64,000 nt of DNA from positions 1 to 64,000 of the forward strand of contig NZ_BMTD01000006.1 in assembly GCF_014649495.1 (NCBI RefSeq), in the 5' to 3' direction. Below are positions 62,684 to 64,000 of this stretch, piece after piece. Each line of letters starts with the position of its first letter. The stretch's first letter is position 1. The notes beneath the pieces are model-generated. The model did not search any database, had not been told where the DNA came from, and saw nothing but the letters and a program-made list of their open reading frames with translations. The translations under genes were made by a program, and so were the position numbers. This DNA comes from Streptomyces filipinensis. Lineage in GTDB: Bacteria > Actinomycetota > Actinomycetes > Streptomycetales > Streptomycetaceae.

Positions 62684-63654
62684 CCATTCTCTGCGTACGT
62701 TTCCAGCTGCCGCCGATGTACGAGGCGGCCCTGCCGGGACTGCTCGGTCTGCTGGAGGACTTCACCCCGGTCGTGGAGGCACTGCCCCCGGACGGGGCGC
62801 TGGCCGACCTGCGCGGGGCCGAGCGGTACTTCGGGCGCAGCGCGGTGGAGCTGGCCTCGGTGATCCGGGTGCGTGCCCTCGCCCGGTACGGCGTCGACTG
62901 CGCGATCGGCGCCGGTCCGGGGCCGACGCTGGCCCGGGTGGCGCTGCGCGACGCCCGGCCGGGGGTGACGTGTGCCGTACCCGAGGACCCGGAGGGCATC
63001 GCCGCGTTCCTCGCCGGGCGGCCCGTGTCCGCGCTGCCCGGCGTCGGCACGGCGACCGCCCGCACCCTGGGCGAGTACGGCCTGGACACCCTGGGCCTGG
63101 TCGCCGCCGCGCCGCTGTCCACGCTCCAGCGGCTGATCGGCGCGAAGGCGGCCCGCGAGCTGAGGGAGCGGGCGAGCGGCCTCGACCGGGGCCGGGTCGT
63201 GCCGAACGCCGTCTCACGGTCGCTGACGGCGGAGCGCGCCTTCGGCATCGACGAGCTGGACCCCGGCCGGCACCGCAGGGCGCTGCTGTCCGCCGCCGAG
63301 GAACTGGGCGGCCGGCTGCGCGCGGTGGAGAAGATCTGCCGCACCCTGACCCTCACCGTGCGCTACGCCGACCGCTCCTCGACCACCCGCAGCCGCACCC
63401 TGAAGGAGCCGACCGCGCACTCGCCGGCCCTGACCGAGGTGGCCTACGGCATGTACGAGGTGCTCGGCCTGCAGCGCGCCCGGGTCCGCGCGCTCGCCCT
63501 GCGCGCGGAGGGCCTGGCCCCCGCCGGCCAGGCCTCCCACCAGCTCACCTTCGACCCCGTGGACGAGAAGGTCCGCCGTATCGAGGAGGTCGCGGACCGC
63601 GCGCGGGCGAAGTTCGGGCCCAGGGCGGTGATGCCGGGCACCTTGGCCGCGTGA
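62680..63654 (+). CDS. ImuB-like Y-family polymerase homologue, probably inactive
   Basis: A 324-residue Y-family protein whose ATG overlaps the dnaE2 stop. The palm begins TILCVRFQLPPMYEAAL, where the catalytic Asp of active members (for example MDAFFASVE) is replaced. The second acidic motif (S-x-D-E) reads ALADLRGAERYFG, so the metal site is missing. The HhH region VSALPGVGTATARTLGEYG, the little finger and the C-terminal QLTFDPVDEKVRRIEEV are kept. ImuB is a non-catalytic adaptor linking DnaE2 to the sliding clamp. The protein is shorter than mycobacterial ImuB and no ImuA' gene is present. Confidence 0.85.
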   Translation: MTILCVRFQLPPMYEAALPGLLGLLEDFTPVVEALPPDGALADLRGAERYFGRSAVELASVIRVRALARYGVDCAIGAGPGPTLARVALRDARPGVTCAVPEDPEGIAAFLAGRPVSALPGVGTATARTLGEYGLDTLGLVAAAPLSTLQRLIGAKAARELRERASGLDRGRVVPNAVSRSLTAERAFGIDELDPGRHRRALLSAAEELGGRLRAVEKICRTLTLTVRYADRSSTTRSRTLKEPTAHSPALTEVAYGMYEVLGLQRARVRALALRAEGLAPAGQASHQLTFDPVDEKVRRIEEVADRARAKFGPRAVMPGTLAA

Positions 63655-63671
63655 CTCCCCATGGTGAGGCC

Positions 63672-64000
63672 CTAGTTGGCCCAGGGCGGGGTGACCCGGG
63701 TGCCGTCGGCGAGCCGCGCCTCCAGCCCGATGGAGGTGGTGACCCAGGAGATCGCGGTGTGGTCGGTGGGGTTCTCCACGGCCAGGGTCGCACCGGGGTT
63801 GACGATCACCGTGTCGCCCGCCGCGATCCGCTCGGTGTGACCGTCCAGGGTCATCAGCAGCTCGCCGACGAGCAGGTGGAAGATCTCCTCCCGGTTGACG
63901 GTGTGGGCGGGCGCCTTGGTGCCGGCCGGGATCTCACCGCGCCAGGCGCACAGCTCCTTGCTGCCGGTGAGCGGGGTGGCGTACGAGACGAAGCGGGCGC
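63672..64000 (-). CDS. Cupin-domain protein (5' end beyond window)
   Basis: The C-terminal 109 codons of a small cupin. The visible part reads PAGTKAPAHTVNREEIFHLLVGELLMTLDG, then IAAGDTVIVNPGATLAVENPTD, matching the two cupin motifs with the His/Glu metal ligands (H and E in the first motif). The second-motif His appears to be replaced, so metal binding may be partial. The function is unknown. It converges on the ImuB-like gene with only 17 bp between the stops. Confidence 0.8.
   Translation of the reverse strand, partial: ARFVSYATPLTGSKELCAWRGEIPAGTKAPAHTVNREEIFHLLVGELLMTLDGHTERIAAGDTVIVNPGATLAVENPTDHTAISWVTTSIGLEARLADGTRVTPPWAN

Overview
The window is about 64 kb of very GC-rich actinobacterial chromosome, almost certainly Streptomyces. 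The basis is codon use with G or C in nearly every third position, many GTG and TTG starts, GTGA/ATGA stop-start overlaps, streptogrisin-type secreted proteases, an Rpf protein, a SepF paralogue, a DmdR-type iron box and a leader peptide of the actinobacterial sulfur family. It is mostly conserved chromosome. I see no rRNA, tRNA, CRISPR array, IS element or prophage.

Layout. 1-6.9 kb: the end of a TPR protein, a DUF1015 protein, a HAD phosphatase, an iron-siderophore ABC importer (two FecCD permeases plus ATPase, no binding protein) behind an iron box, and an SCP2-like protein. 7-37 kb: a housekeeping block whose order follows Mycobacterium tuberculosis tlyA-nadK-recN ... pyrG-NUDIX ... parA-scpA-scpB-rluB-cmk-der. 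Interleaved with it are an MraY/WecA-like membrane protein, a GT4 glycosyltransferase, a PucR regulator, a BBE-type flavoprotein, a GH15 enzyme, an ATPase-TPR protein, alanine dehydrogenase, a ribbon-helix-helix protein directly after ParA, a DraG/RlaP-like gene group, a Rieske lipoprotein, and aroH-tyrA. 37-49.5 kb: two hypothetical proteins, an Rpf-LysM protein, a WYL regulator, a solitary ctaD, an I78 inhibitor, a PAP2 phosphatase, a PIG-V-like mannosyltransferase, an MFS exporter, an acyl-CoA dehydrogenase and a SepF paralogue. 49.7-56.5 kb: a polar amino acid ABC system. The binding protein is divergent from a tight operon of permease, FAD protein, ATPase, luciferase-like monooxygenase and DUF1684 protein. 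56.7-64 kb: streptogrisin B-like and D-like proteases, a dnaE2-imuB-like mutasome pair behind a LexA box, and a cut cupin gene.

Most notable signals. (1) A 23-codon leader peptide ending LVTRSHIDFGRVWSSSC lies, apparently leaderless, upstream of the amino acid binding-protein gene. It is followed by an 11-bp hairpin. The motif matches the cysteine-ended leaders of actinobacterial sulfur genes, so the ABC/flavin operon is probably a cysteine-controlled system for an organosulfur amino acid. (2) A 49-nt, almost perfectly self-complementary element contains the ATG of a DraG-type ADP-ribosylglycohydrolase, which is followed by two RlaP-like (COG3541) nucleotidyltransferases. These are components known from RNA-repair operons, but no ligase is visible. 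(3) An orphan ParA is translationally coupled to an RHH protein, directly before scpAB. (4) There are several sharp operator palindromes with no identified regulator.

All calls are from reading the sequence. No database search was run. Start codons were chosen from ribosome-binding sites, overlaps and family knowledge, and alternatives are given where the choice is uncertain.
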